Positions 1-9,591 are shown, counted from the stretch's first letter. The stretch: DNA of 64,000 nt from Streptomyces sp. A0958 (GCF_004795035.1 NZ_SSBK01000018.1:1-64000); one strand, 5' to 3'. Numbers and translations: made by a program. The notes: generated by a model from the sequence alone, not told the origin.

Positions 1-1
1 A

Positions 2-94
2 GCGATCTCCAAATACAACGCACGCGGACCCGCCATCGACCGCACCACCTACAAAGCCACTATCAGCATCAACATGCTCATGAACGGGCCTTGA
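2..94 (+). CDS. C-terminal fragment of an unidentified protein
   Basis: Only the last 30 codons are visible, in the frame that ends at TGA 92-94. The peptide ends ATISINMLMNGP. The base composition is less GC-rich than the rest of the window, and the gene is cut by the window edge. The short basic sequence would suit the tail of a transposase, but I do not recognise the family and cannot exclude an unrelated protein or a chance open frame. Confidence 0.3.
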   Translation, partial: AISKYNARGPAIDRTTYKATISINMLMNGP

Positions 95-130
95 CACCCC
101 GGACCCCGACCTAACTGAACGGCGTTGGGC

Positions 131-799
131 CTAGAAGTCGTCCAGCCACACCACGATCCCGGTGCGCCCGGTCAGTGCCGCCGCGGCGCCCGCCCGGATG
201 GCGGCCGCGCAGCGGGCGTCGGTGAACGAGGCGGGGTCGTACGTCGAGGACATGCCGAGCCCCTCCCCGCGGAACGAGGCCCCCGACCAGTCGACCGCCG
301 TCACGTTCTCGGTGGGTTCGGCGAGTTCCGCCCCCACGACCAGGAACTTCTGGGCGAGATGGCTCGGGGTCACCGTCGTCAGGGGGTCGATGAGGTCGTT
401 GCCCGCGCTGACGACGAGATCCGGGTGCAGGTCCAGCGCCCGGGTGACGGCGGGCAGCAGGTCTGTGTCACCGGACGCGGTCACGGTGCGCAGGTCCACG
501 TCCGTCTCCCGCGCCCACTCCTTCACCGCCTTGGCGAGGGTCTTCGCCGGGCGGTCGCCGCCCGCGGTGAGCAGGACGACACGGGTGCCGGGAGCGGGCC
601 GGACCCCGGACCACGAACCCGGGCTCGGCGTGACGGTCGACTCAGGCGCGGGCGGCCGGTCCGGATCGGTGAACCCCGCCCCCGGTGTGCCGACGGCGGA
701 GGGGGCGGGGCGCCGCTGCGACCAGTCGTCACCCGGGGCGCATCCGGTGAGCAGGGCGGCGGCCACCGCCAGGACGGCGGCGAGAGGCGGGCGGTACAA
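131..799 (-). CDS. Putative periplasmic-binding-type lipoprotein
   Basis: The 222-residue product starts at a TTG with an AAGGACG ribosome site about 7 bases upstream. It has a short signal peptide and a lipobox (LLTGC, Cys about residue 20), so it should be lipid-anchored on the outside of the membrane. A Pro-rich linker is followed by a domain of alternating beta strands and helices (VVLLTAGGD, DLVVSAGND, KFLVVGAEL) that recalls BMP-type or periplasmic-binding-like folds. No transport permease or ATPase lies beside it, so a solo ligand-binding or sensor role is a guess. It is divergent from the HupE-like gene, with 170 bases between. Confidence 0.6.
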   Translation of the reverse strand: MYRPPLAAVLAVAAALLTGCAPGDDWSQRRPAPSAVGTPGAGFTDPDRPPAPESTVTPSPGSWSGVRPAPGTRVVLLTAGGDRPAKTLAKAVKEWARETDVDLRTVTASGDTDLLPAVTRALDLHPDLVVSAGNDLIDPLTTVTPSHLAQKFLVVGAELAEPTENVTAVDWSGASFRGEGLGMSSTYDPASFTDARCAAAIRAGAAAALTGRTGIVVWLDDF

Positions 800-969
800 G
801 GCGATCGTCCTTCGGTGCGGGGCGGCTTTTCCCTCATCCTGGTCGGCCGTTCCACACGATCTCCATCGATCCGACCGCTTTCGAACGCTTGTTTTCTCAT
901 GGTTCGCCGACCGGTCGTCGGCGGTTCATCCGCGACCAGCACGGTGCACGGGCAACCCCAAGGAGACCC

Positions 970-2181
970 ATGTCGCACCGTGCCCGCCACCTGCTGCTCG
1001 CCTTCGCCGCGGCGGCCTTCCTCTTCCTCGGCCTCGCCGGGCCCGCAGCCGCCCATGGCTTCACCTCCGTCGTGTACGCGCACGTCACCGCCGATGGTGA
1101 CGGCCGGCTCCGGAGCGAACTGAAGCTGGAGTACGACCTGCTCGTGGTCTCGGCCGCAGACGCGGGGTCGGACGACCCCCTCTTCCGGGCCGGGACCGAC
1201 GCGTTCGAAGCCAAGGACACCGACGCCCAGGCCAAGGCCCTGGACGCGCACCGCGCGACCGTCCTCGACTACGTCACCCGCCGCTTCTCGGTCACCGCCG
1301 GTGGCGCCGACTGCGAGCCCGCTCCCGCCGGCGGCTTTCGGATGGGCACCGAGCAGGGCGTGCCGTACGCCCTGCTCACGCTCGACTGGACCTGTCCCGG
1401 ACACGGCACCGGCGACCACGAGATCCGCGGCGGCCTCTTCCCCGACCCGGAGGGATACGTCAAGGGAACCAAGACGATCGTCACCTACGCCGTCGACGGC
1501 CGCACCGGCAGCGCCGCCCTCGACAGCGGTCACCCGGCCTTCTCGATCAGCCAGTCCTGGCCGCAGCGCTTCTGGGAGTTCTTCCGCCTCGGCGCCGAGC
1601 ACCTGCTGACGGGCACCGACCACATCCTGTTCCTGCTCGCCCTCATCGCCGGATCGCGGCGGCCCCGCGAAGTCGTCCTGGCGGCCACCGCGTTCACCCT
1701 CGCCCACTCGGTGACGTTCCTGCTGGCCGCCCTGGGCTTGGTCGACGTCCCCGCCGGGCTGGTGGAGCCCGTCATCGCGCTGTCCATCGCCGTGGTCGCG
1801 GGCTGGCACCTGTGGCGCCTGAGAGGGGCCGGCGACCGGGCCGCGGAGCTTCCGGCGCCGGACGGGAGCCGGTTCGGGCTGGACCGCGCCGGGTGGACCC
1901 GGCTCGGCGTGGTCTTCGGCTTCGGCCTCGTGCACGGCCTCGGCTTCGCGGGCGCACTCGGCATCGAGGCGGCGTGGTCATGGACCCTGCTGTGGTCCCT
2001 GCTGGTGTTCAACGTCGGCATCGAGGCCGTCCAACTCGGCTTCATCGCCGTGCTGTTCCCGCTACTGCTGCTGCTCGGCCGCCGCTCTCCGCGGGCCGCC
2101 CGGTGGGTCACCGGAGCCCTGTCCGCGGGAGTGGCCGGCATGGGCCTCGCCTGGTTCGTGCAGCGCGTGACCGGATCGTAG
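970..2181 (+). CDS. HupE/UreJ-family membrane protein
   Basis: The chosen ATG at 970 follows an AAGGAG ribosome site and gives 403 residues with a clean signal peptide ending at AAAHG; the open frame upstream to 889 lacks these. Residues 30-190 form an extracytoplasmic domain. The C-terminal 200 residues hold about six membrane segments and the histidine-rich motif GAEHLLTGTDHILFLLALI together with GLVHGLGFAGALG, typical of the HupE/UreJ_2 family. Relatives act in nickel or cobalt handling, but many actinobacterial members have no metalloenzyme nearby, as here. The metal and role are therefore unproven. It is probably a single-gene transcript. Confidence 0.75.
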   Translation: MSHRARHLLLAFAAAAFLFLGLAGPAAAHGFTSVVYAHVTADGDGRLRSELKLEYDLLVVSAADAGSDDPLFRAGTDAFEAKDTDAQAKALDAHRATVLDYVTRRFSVTAGGADCEPAPAGGFRMGTEQGVPYALLTLDWTCPGHGTGDHEIRGGLFPDPEGYVKGTKTIVTYAVDGRTGSAALDSGHPAFSISQSWPQRFWEFFRLGAEHLLTGTDHILFLLALIAGSRRPREVVLAATAFTLAHSVTFLLAALGLVDVPAGLVEPVIALSIAVVAGWHLWRLRGAGDRAAELPAPDGSRFGLDRAGWTRLGVVFGFGLVHGLGFAGALGIEAAWSWTLLWSLLVFNVGIEAVQLGFIAVLFPLLLLLGRRSPRAARWVTGALSAGVAGMGLAWFVQRVTGS

Positions 2182-2316
2182 GCGCGTTCCGCAGGCGATG
2201 TTCAGCCTCCGCCCGGATCGCCTTCGCGCGCTGTTCACCCGGGGCCGGGAACTTGGTGCCGTCCTTCGTGTGCGCACATCCTGCCCACCATTTGTACACA
2301 AAAGAATCGATACTTC

Positions 2317-4290
2317 ATGAGAACGAACCCTTCCCAGCGGGCCGGCCGGCCCGTGGGGCACCGTGCGGTCACCGGCGCCACCGCCGCCTTCCTCGCTCTG
2401 GCCGTGGCCTTCGCGGGCGGACATGCCTCGCCCGCCGCCGCGGCCGAAACCTCCACCCTCTCCGGCATCGTCCTGGGCGTCGGTGCCAACGAGACCCAGC
2501 GCACCGTCAGCTGGTACTCCTCCGCCGACACCGCCCAGAAGGTCCAGCTCGTCCCCACCGCGCGGCTCACCGGTGGCGAGTTCCCCGCCGACGCGGCCGA
2601 CTTCGACGCCCTGGGCGCCAAGAACACCGCCGGCGGCGGCTACAACCGCAGTGCCACGCTCACCGGCCTCAAGGAGAACACCGCGTACTCCTACCGCGTC
2701 GGGACCGACGGCAACTGGTCCCCGGCGTACTCCTTCACGACCCAGGACTTCGAGGGCGACTACGACTTCCTGTTCCTCGGCGACCCGCAGATAGGCTCCT
2801 CCGGCGACCTGGCGCAGGACCGGGCCGGCTGGCAGGACACCCTGGACGTGGCCACCAAGGCCAACCCGAAGGCCGAGATCCTGGTCTCCGGCGGCGACCA
2901 GGTCGAGAGCGCCAACAACGAGTCCCAGTGGACCGCCTTCCTGGCACCCGACCAGCTGCGCCAGTACCCGTGGGCCGCCACCATCGGCAACCACGACGTC
3001 GGCGGCAAGGCGTACGAGCAGCACTTCTCGACGCCGAACACCGACAACTCCGGTGCGCTGTACGCCAACGGCAAACCGGCGTCCGACACCTCGGGCGGCA
3101 ACTACTGGTACATCTACAAGGATGTGCTCTTCATCGACCTCAACAGCAACAGCTACGACACCGCCCAGGGCGGCGGGGGCGACGAGGCGCACACCAAGTA
3201 CGTCACCGACGTCATCAACGAGCACGGCTCCGAGGCCAAGTGGAAGGTGCTCGTCTACCACCACTCGATCTACTCGCCGGCCTCGCACGCCAAGGACAAG
3301 GACAACAAGGCCCGCCGGGTCGACTTCCCGACGACCTTCTCCCGGCTGGGCGTCGACATGGTCCTCCAGGGCCACGACCACAGCTACTCCCGCAGCTACC
3401 TCATCAAGAACGGCAAGAAGGCCGACCCCGACGAGCAGCCCGGCGCGGCGGACGTCTACCCCGGCCCCGGCGGCGTCCTGTACGTCACGGCCAACTCGGC
3501 CTCGGGTTCGAAGTACTACGACATCACCCCGCCCGACTCCAGCGGCACCAGCGGCGCGGGCAACGGCGCCGACCCGCTGAACCCGGACAGCTACTGGTAC
3601 AACTCGGTCCAGAACCAGGAGCACGTCCGCAGCTACGTCAAGGTCCGGGTGCGGGACGACGAGCTCGTCGTGGAGAACATCCGCAGCGGCACCTGCGAGG
3701 CCCCCAACTCCCAGGTCTCCAAGGGCGACTGGTGCAAGAACACCACCACCGCCCAGCCGGTCGGCTCGGTCGTCGACAAGGTGAGCGTCCACCCGTACCA
3801 CGGTGACGGCCAGTCCCTCCAGGTCAACGTCCCGAAGCCGGCCCCGGGCGAGTTCGGCTGGACCATCGACGGCTACAACGGCCTGGTGGACCTCGGTACG
3901 GCCAAGGAGGAGAACGGTGACCACTTCACCGCCTCCGGCAAGATCAACCCGATCCGCGTGACGGACACCCGCCGCTCGCTCTCCCCGTGGGCGGTCTCGG
4001 CCGGCGTGAGCACGTTCAAGGACGCCGGAAAGACGTTCGCGGGCTCCTACCTCGGCTGGTCGCCGTACATCCTCGACCAGGGCGCCGGCGCCAAGGCCGG
4101 TCCGTCGGTCCCGTCCGGCTACGCAGGCAAGGGCGACGGCCTGGCCCTCTCCCGCAACCTCGGCTCCGCGCCCCAGGGGCACGCCCGCGGTACGGCCAGG
4201 CTGGGCGCCGACCTCGACCTGAAGATCCCGGACTCCGTCCAGAAGGGCGGCTACCGCGCCACCCTCACCATCACCGCGCTGAGCAGCTGA
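2317..4290 (+). CDS. Secreted purple-acid-phosphatase-like metallophosphoesterase with WxL-like C-terminus
   Basis: The 657-residue product has a long twin-Arg-free signal peptide ending near ASPAAAAE. A fibronectin-III-like N-terminal domain (about 45-145) leads into a calcineurin-type phosphoesterase. Its dimetal motifs are in order: GDPQIG (about 154), GGDQVES (about 191), GNHDVGG (about 224), YHHSIYSPA (about 313) and QGHDHSYSRS (about 350). The last 170 residues form a separate beta-rich domain with TDTRRSLSPWAVSAGV and end TLTITALSS, much like the WxL cell-wall-binding domain of Firmicutes. It should release phosphate from organic esters at the surface. No strong ribosome site precedes the ATG. 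The next gene, a DUF916 protein, fits as its surface anchor partner. Confidence 0.85.
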   Translation: MRTNPSQRAGRPVGHRAVTGATAAFLALAVAFAGGHASPAAAAETSTLSGIVLGVGANETQRTVSWYSSADTAQKVQLVPTARLTGGEFPADAADFDALGAKNTAGGGYNRSATLTGLKENTAYSYRVGTDGNWSPAYSFTTQDFEGDYDFLFLGDPQIGSSGDLAQDRAGWQDTLDVATKANPKAEILVSGGDQVESANNESQWTAFLAPDQLRQYPWAATIGNHDVGGKAYEQHFSTPNTDNSGALYANGKPASDTSGGNYWYIYKDVLFIDLNSNSYDTAQGGGGDEAHTKYVTDVINEHGSEAKWKVLVYHHSIYSPASHAKDKDNKARRVDFPTTFSRLGVDMVLQGHDHSYSRSYLIKNGKKADPDEQPGAADVYPGPGGVLYVTANSASGSKYYDITPPDSSGTSGAGNGADPLNPDSYWYNSVQNQEHVRSYVKVRVRDDELVVENIRSGTCEAPNSQVSKGDWCKNTTTAQPVGSVVDKVSVHPYHGDGQSLQVNVPKPAPGEFGWTIDGYNGLVDLGTAKEENGDHFTASGKINPIRVTDTRRSLSPWAVSAGVSTFKDAGKTFAGSYLGWSPYILDQGAGAKAGPSVPSGYAGKGDGLALSRNLGSAPQGHARGTARLGADLDLKIPDSVQKGGYRATLTITALSS

Positions 4291-4305
4291 CCCTCCCCGC
4301 TCCAC

Positions 4306-4345
4306 CGGCGTGGCAGGCTCCGGTACGCCGCAGCCTGCCACGCCG
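4306..4345 (+). terminator. Hairpin between phosphatase and DUF916 genes
   Basis: A perfect 14-bp stem (4306-4319 with 4332-4345) and 12-base loop lie in the 74-base gap. It has no T-tract, so it may stabilise the upstream mRNA or reduce read-through rather than end the operon. Confidence 0.5.
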
Positions 4346-4364
4346 CCGTTCCGAGAGAGACCCC

Positions 4365-5432
4365 ATGCACGCAGTGGCACCACCTCGCCGCACCGCCGCC
4401 GTCCGCGCCGCCCTCCTCGCCCTCCTCGCGGCCCTGGCGTTCGCCGTGACCACCGGCCCGGCCCGGGCGGCCGGGGGCGACGTCACCTGGACGGTCCGGA
4501 CGGCCGGGGGCGACTACGGGGAAGACCGATCGAGCTTCAGCTACGCCGTCAACCCCGGCGGTGAGGCCGAGGACGCCCTCGTCGTGGCCAACCACGGCAC
4601 GGACCCGCTGAGCCTCGCCGTCTACGCCGCCGACGGCTTCACGACCGAGAAGGGCCAACTCGACCTGCTCGCCGAGGGGAAGAAGTCCCGCTCCATCGGC
4701 GCCTGGGTGCGGCCCGGCCGCGAGAGCGTGCGGATACCCCCGGGCAGGAGCGCCGAGATCCCCTTCACCGTCGAGGTCCCGCGCAACGCGCCCCCCGGGG
4801 ACTACGTGGGCGGCATCCTGACGTCGCTCAAGCAGGCCGGTGACACCGAGGGCATCACCGTCGACCGGCGCCTGGGCATCCGGATCAAGCTGCGGGTCAG
4901 CGGCGCACTGAAGCCCGCGCTCGCCGTCGAGGACGTGCACATCGACTACCGGGGCACCGCCGACCCCTTCGGCCGGGGCGACGCCACGGTGACCTACAGC
5001 CTCCACAACACCGGCAACGCGCTGCTCTCCGGCGCCCAGAAGGTCACCCTCACCGGCCCCTTCGGCATGCTGAGCACCGAGGCCGGCAAGATCGCGGCGC
5101 CGCCGGAGCTGCTGCCCGGCGAACGCTGGAAGGTCACGGTCCCCGTCCACGACGTCACCCCGGCCTTCCGGCTCGCGGCCACCGTCGCCGTCACCCCGCT
5201 CCTCACCGACGCCGCGGGCTCCACCCGAGCCCTCGACCCCGTCCGGACCACGGCCCACGGCTGGGCCGTCCCCTGGACGCTCCTGCTGCTCCTGGTCCTC
5301 GTCCTGGGCGTGGGCGCGGCGGTGTTCGTGTTCCTCCGGCGGGCGCGTGTGCGGCGCGCACGGCGCGAGGAGGAGCGGGTGCGCGAAGCGGTGGAGCAAG
5401 CGCTGCGCGACAAGGCGGAACAGCACTCCTGA
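4365..5432 (+). CDS. DUF916 / WxL-interacting-type membrane protein
   Basis: The ATG at 4365 gives 355 residues: a signal peptide ending ARAAG, then a domain (about 35-150) with SFSYAVNPGGEAEDALVVAN and FTVEVPRNAPPGDYVGGI. This is the pattern of the DUF916 peptidoglycan-binding domain of WxL-interacting proteins. A second Ig-like domain follows (about 165-285). One transmembrane helix near 300-325 and a basic, charged cytoplasmic tail end the protein. In Firmicutes such proteins bind WxL-domain proteins and peptidoglycan. Here the phosphatase immediately upstream carries a WxL-like domain, so they probably form a surface complex. That pairing is inference. Confidence 0.75.
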   Translation: MHAVAPPRRTAAVRAALLALLAALAFAVTTGPARAAGGDVTWTVRTAGGDYGEDRSSFSYAVNPGGEAEDALVVANHGTDPLSLAVYAADGFTTEKGQLDLLAEGKKSRSIGAWVRPGRESVRIPPGRSAEIPFTVEVPRNAPPGDYVGGILTSLKQAGDTEGITVDRRLGIRIKLRVSGALKPALAVEDVHIDYRGTADPFGRGDATVTYSLHNTGNALLSGAQKVTLTGPFGMLSTEAGKIAAPPELLPGERWKVTVPVHDVTPAFRLAATVAVTPLLTDAAGSTRALDPVRTTAHGWAVPWTLLLLLVLVLGVGAAVFVFLRRARVRRARREEERVREAVEQALRDKAEQHS

Positions 5433-5450
5433 GGGCATCGCGCATACGAG

Positions 5451-5481
5451 GACGGGCCGCCCGGCGTCCGGGCGGCCCGTC
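5451..5481. terminator. Bidirectional terminator between convergent genes
   Basis: A perfect 14-bp GC-rich stem (5451-5464 with 5468-5481) and three-base loop sit between the stop codons of the convergent DUF916 and GH92 genes, so the hairpin can serve both. Confidence 0.75.
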
Positions 5482-5502
5482 GTCATGGGTGCGCCGGGTG
5501 AC

Positions 5503-8500
5503 TCAGGAGATCAGCTCGATCTCCGCCAGCGTCGCCGCTTCCGTGCTCACCAGCCGGTACTTCGCGTACGCCTTCGGCGCCCGTACCGAGAACGCCCGGG
5601 TCTGCTTGTCCCAGGCGAAGGTCTGGCCGGACCGCTTGTCGAGGTCCTTCCAGGAGGTGCCGTCCGCCGAACCCTGGAGCACCCAGCCGGTCGGGGCCTC
5701 CGCCGCCGTCGCCGAGGTCAGCGTGTACTGGACCGCCTTCGTGCCCGCGGGGGCCGGCAGCTCCACCGTCGCCACCGCGCCCGAGGTCGCCGAGGTGTTG
5801 TCGAACAGCGGGCCCTCGCCCTTCAGCACGTCCTTCCGGGGGGACGGCACCTGGTCGTCCTGGGTGATGGAGACCGGGGCGGCGTTCTTGCCGGTGCCCC
5901 AGGCGGACGGCTTCGCGCCCATGTCGAAGTCCAGCGTCCCGCCCTTGGCCAGCAGGTCGTGCGGCAGCGAGGTGGAGGTCCACTTCTTGCCGTTGACCTT
6001 CAGGCCCTGGACGTAGATGTTCCGCGCGCTGTTCTTCGGTGCCTTGACCACCAGCTTGCGGCCGTTCTCCAGGTGCACGGTGGCCTTGGTGAACAGCGGG
6101 GAGCCGATCGCGTACTCGCCACTGCCCATGACCAGCGGGTAGAAGCCGAGCGAGGAGAAGAGGAACCAGGCCGACTGCTCGCCGTTGTCCTCGTCGCCGT
6201 GGTAGCCCTGGCCGATGTCGCTGCCCGTGTACAGCCGGCCGAGGACCTCGCGGACCTTCTCCTGCGTCTTGTACGGCTGCCCGGCCGCGTCGTACATGTA
6301 GGTGACGTGGTGGGCGACCTGGTTGCTGTGCCCGTACTGGCCCATCCGTACGTCACGGGCCTCCGTCATCTCGTGGATGACGCCGCCGTAGCTGCCGACG
6401 AACTCGGGGCCCGCCGTCTCCGGGGTGGCGAAGTACGTGTCCAGCTTCTCGGCCAGGCCGTCCCGGCCGCCGTACAGGTTGGCCAGGCCCCGGCTGTCCT
6501 GCGGGGCGGTGAAGGCGTAGCCCCAGCCGTTGGTCTCCGTGTAGTCGTAACCCCAGACGCGCGGGTCGTACAGGTCGGAGGGCAGGCGCCAGTCGCCCTC
6601 GGCGTCCTTGCCCTGGAAGAAGCCCGCCTTGTCGTCGAACAGCTCCACGTAGTCGCGGGCCCGGTTCATGAAGTACTCGGACTCGTCCTTGTAGTGCTGC
6701 TTGTGCGTCTTCTCGTAGAGCGCCTGGCCCATCCGCGCGATGCCGTAGTCGTTGAGGTAGCCCTCCAGCGACCAGGACAGGCCCTCATGGGTGGAGGTGT
6801 CGGCGTAGCCCACGAACGGGGACGTCTCCATGCCCTTGCGGCCGACGCCCGAGGTCGGCGGGACCACGGTGGCGTTCTTCAGGGCCGCGTCGTACGCCGC
6901 CTCGGCGTCGAACTTCACGCCCTTGACGTACGCGTCGGCGAACGCCACGTCCGAGGAGGTGCCGGTCATCAGGTCCGCGTAGCCGGGGGAGGACCAGCGG
7001 GAGATCCAGCCGCCGTCCTTGTACTGCTGCACGAAGCCGTCGACCATCTCGCCGGCCTTCGAAGGGGTGAGGAGGGAGTACGCCGGCCAGGTCGTCCGGT
7101 AGGTGTCCCAGAAGCCGTTGTTGACGTACACCTTGCCCCGGACGATCTTCGCGCCGGTGTGCGTCGGGGTGTCCGAGCCGACCTGCGGGGAGAACGGGGA
7201 GGCGTAGGTGTCCTTGCCGTCGACCTTCTCGAAGCCCGAGTTCGGGTAGAGGTAGAGGCGGTACAGGCTGGAGTACAGCGTGGTCAGCTGGTCGGCGGTC
7301 GCGCCCTCGACCTCCACCTTGCCCAGCAGCCCGTCCCAGGCGTCCCGCGCCTTGTCCTCGACCTGGGCGAAGGAGCGCGAGGCGGGGATCTCGGCGGCCA
7401 GGTTCTTCTTCGCCTGGTCGACGCTGATCAGCGAGGTCGCCAGGCGCAGGCCGACCGTACGGTCCTTGCCCGCGTCGAAGCGGAGGTAGCCGGTCACGTC
7501 GTCACCGCCGCCGCCGGAGAGCTTGCCGCTCGCGGTGACGGGCGCGTCGAAGACCCCGTACACGAACAGGCGCGTCGCCCCGGTCGAGCCGCCGCTCCTG
7601 ACGTCGGAGAAGCCCGTGAACGAGCTGGTGTCCGGGTCCAGGGTGAGCCCGCCGTCGTTGGAGACGTTGTCGAAGACGATGCTCGCGTCCTTGCCGGGAT
7701 ACGTGAACCGCATCCGCGCCGCGTGGTCGGTCGGCGCCATCTCGGCCTTGAGGCCGTTCTCGAACGTCACCCCGTAGTAGTGGGGCCTCGCCGTCTCGCT
7801 CTCGTGCCTGAAGGGCAGCGCGCGTGCCTCGCGGGAGGCGTCCGGGGTGCCGGAGGCCGTCGACGGCATCAGCTGGAAGGTCTGCCGGTCACCCATCCAG
7901 GGGCTCGGCTCGTGGCTCGCGCTGAACGCCTGCATGGTGGGCAGGTTGTCGTCGTTGTTGCCCCGCGCGTAGTCGTAGAGCCAGCTGGTCGAGCCGGCGT
8001 TGGTGACCGGGGTCCAGAAGTTGAAGCCGTTGGGGACGGCGGTCGCGGGGAAGTCGTTGCCGCGCGAGAAGGAGCCGCTGGAGTTGGTTCCGCGCACGGT
8101 CGAGGCGTAGTCCGAGAGGTGCGCCTTGCGCTTTTCCGGGGCCCTGGGCGCGATCTTCAGGTCGTCGATCCAGCCCTGGAACTTCGCCGGGCCCTTCGGG
8201 GAGTCGTACGCGACCAGGACGCGGTCCACGGTCTTGCCCGCCGCGACGGTGCCGATCCCGGCTTCGACCTTGTTCCACTGGTTGACGTACAGCCGCTTGG
8301 CGTCGGCCTGGCCCTGCGGGGTCAGCAGCCCGCCGTTGGAGTCGGTGGCGTGCAGGTCGCTCAGGTAGGTGCCGTCCGTGAACGCCAGGTCCACCGCGAC
8401 GTGCGTGGCCGGATAGGACAGGTCCGTCTCGCCCATCTGGGGGTAGACCAGGTAGGAAAGCTCGGTGTCCCGGGTGACGGGCGTGTTGACGTCGAAGACC

Positions 8501-9348
8501 TTGTTGTACGAGTAACCGCGGCCGTCCGCCTTGTGCGTGCCCGCGTACCGCAGCGCCTTCCTGCCGGTGAAGCCCGCGCCGGCCTTCGCGGTGGGGGAGC
8601 CGGACGGGCCCCGGTCGACCTGGCTGCGCATGTCGGCGGGGGCGGGGGCGGAGGTGTCGCCGTCGGAGAACTGGACGTCGGCGAGCTGGGTGGCGTCGGT
8701 GGCGCCGTTGTTCCTGGTGATGTCCAGGCGGAAGTGCTGGTAGGCCCTGTCCGCCGTGAAGTCGTACGACTTGGTCTGGAACCGCTCGCTGAAGGTCTGA
8801 CCGGTCCGGGTGTCCAGGTCCGTCCAGCTCTCGCCGTCCTCGGAGCCCTGGAGGGTCCAGTCCCTGGGGTCGCGCTCGTCGTGGTCGTCGGCCGAGGTCA
8901 GCGCGTACGTCACGACCTGGACCGGCTCCGTCAGGTCGAACTCGACCCAGGCGGTGGGCTCGAACGAGAGCCACTTGGTGCCGGACTCGCCGTCGACGAG
9001 GTTCTCCTTCACCTCGCCGCCGCCGGTGTTCTCGTCGCTGGCGCGGACGTCCGTGACCTTGTCGGTCACGTTGCCCGGTATTCCGGAGGAGAAGCCGCCG
9101 TCGATGCCCGATGCCCGCTTCTTTCCGTCAGGGCCTTCTTCTACGGTATTGCGCCAATCCGGCTGCTTTTCGTCCTCTTCGAAGGACGTACTGAATGTCC
9201 GGTCACCCGCGGGCTTTTGGCCTTTTCCGGCCGGCCCGGCCGATTGGGCGGCGGCCGCCGTGGGGGCTGTCACGACCAGGACCAAAGAGGCCGCGATCAG
9301 CGCCGCCGTGTTGCTTCGTCTCGTGCGAGAACGGTGTGGGGGGTGCAT
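5503..9348 (-). CDS. Secreted GH92 alpha-1,2-mannosidase with discoidin-like domains
   Basis: The 1281-residue product starts at an ATG with a GGGAGGAA ribosome site and has an export signal ending APTAAAAQ. An F5/8-type (discoidin-like) domain lies at about 65-225 (REWTLQGSEDGESW-type pattern, here DWTLQGSEDGESWTDLDTRTG). A second jelly-roll region follows. The GH92 module spans about 400-1150, with DFPATAVPNGFNFWTPVT near its start and the family signature GYHGDEDNGEQSAWFLFSSL near 1045. A second discoidin-like domain ends the protein. GH92 enzymes are calcium-dependent exo-alpha-mannosidases acting on mannans and N-glycans. It is divergent from the ngc importer, which suggests joint use of glycan-derived sugars. 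Confidence 0.93.
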   Translation of the reverse strand: MHPPHRSRTRRSNTAALIAASLVLVVTAPTAAAAQSAGPAGKGQKPAGDRTFSTSFEEDEKQPDWRNTVEEGPDGKKRASGIDGGFSSGIPGNVTDKVTDVRASDENTGGGEVKENLVDGESGTKWLSFEPTAWVEFDLTEPVQVVTYALTSADDHDERDPRDWTLQGSEDGESWTDLDTRTGQTFSERFQTKSYDFTADRAYQHFRLDITRNNGATDATQLADVQFSDGDTSAPAPADMRSQVDRGPSGSPTAKAGAGFTGRKALRYAGTHKADGRGYSYNKVFDVNTPVTRDTELSYLVYPQMGETDLSYPATHVAVDLAFTDGTYLSDLHATDSNGGLLTPQGQADAKRLYVNQWNKVEAGIGTVAAGKTVDRVLVAYDSPKGPAKFQGWIDDLKIAPRAPEKRKAHLSDYASTVRGTNSSGSFSRGNDFPATAVPNGFNFWTPVTNAGSTSWLYDYARGNNDDNLPTMQAFSASHEPSPWMGDRQTFQLMPSTASGTPDASREARALPFRHESETARPHYYGVTFENGLKAEMAPTDHAARMRFTYPGKDASIVFDNVSNDGGLTLDPDTSSFTGFSDVRSGGSTGATRLFVYGVFDAPVTASGKLSGGGGDDVTGYLRFDAGKDRTVGLRLATSLISVDQAKKNLAAEIPASRSFAQVEDKARDAWDGLLGKVEVEGATADQLTTLYSSLYRLYLYPNSGFEKVDGKDTYASPFSPQVGSDTPTHTGAKIVRGKVYVNNGFWDTYRTTWPAYSLLTPSKAGEMVDGFVQQYKDGGWISRWSSPGYADLMTGTSSDVAFADAYVKGVKFDAEAAYDAALKNATVVPPTSGVGRKGMETSPFVGYADTSTHEGLSWSLEGYLNDYGIARMGQALYEKTHKQHYKDESEYFMNRARDYVELFDDKAGFFQGKDAEGDWRLPSDLYDPRVWGYDYTETNGWGYAFTAPQDSRGLANLYGGRDGLAEKLDTYFATPETAGPEFVGSYGGVIHEMTEARDVRMGQYGHSNQVAHHVTYMYDAAGQPYKTQEKVREVLGRLYTGSDIGQGYHGDEDNGEQSAWFLFSSLGFYPLVMGSGEYAIGSPLFTKATVHLENGRKLVVKAPKNSARNIYVQGLKVNGKKWTSTSLPHDLLAKGGTLDFDMGAKPSAWGTGKNAAPVSITQDDQVPSPRKDVLKGEGPLFDNTSATSGAVATVELPAPAGTKAVQYTLTSATAAEAPTGWVLQGSADGTSWKDLDKRSGQTFAWDKQTRAFSVRAPKAYAKYRLVSTEAATLAEIELIS

Positions 9349-9380
9349 GCCGAGCCATTCCTCCCGGGGAAGTGCGCTTG

Positions 9381-9392
9381 GACAACGTTGTC
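9381..9392. promoter_or_regulatory. Palindromic operator candidate upstream of GH92
   Basis: GACAACGTTGTC is a perfect 12-bp palindrome centred about 38 bases before the GH92 start codon. Its CG centre and size fit operators of LacI-family sugar repressors. No LacI regulator is in the window; the nearest regulator is the ROK protein at 13.5 kb. Confidence 0.5.
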
Positions 9393-9591
9393 AGAAGATG
9401 CGCAGGAACAAGTAGGGAGTGAAGTGGTCTGTGATGTCAAGGGTGTTGGGCCCGAGCCGGCCGCAGAATCGACCGGAATGCGGAAATCGTTACATCCGAA
9501 GGAGGGCGTACGGTGCCGAGGTATCCGCGAGGTCTCAACTCGGGAAAGACTCCCGTGCAAACTTGCTTTCGATCTTGCTCAGTTGGCGGCA

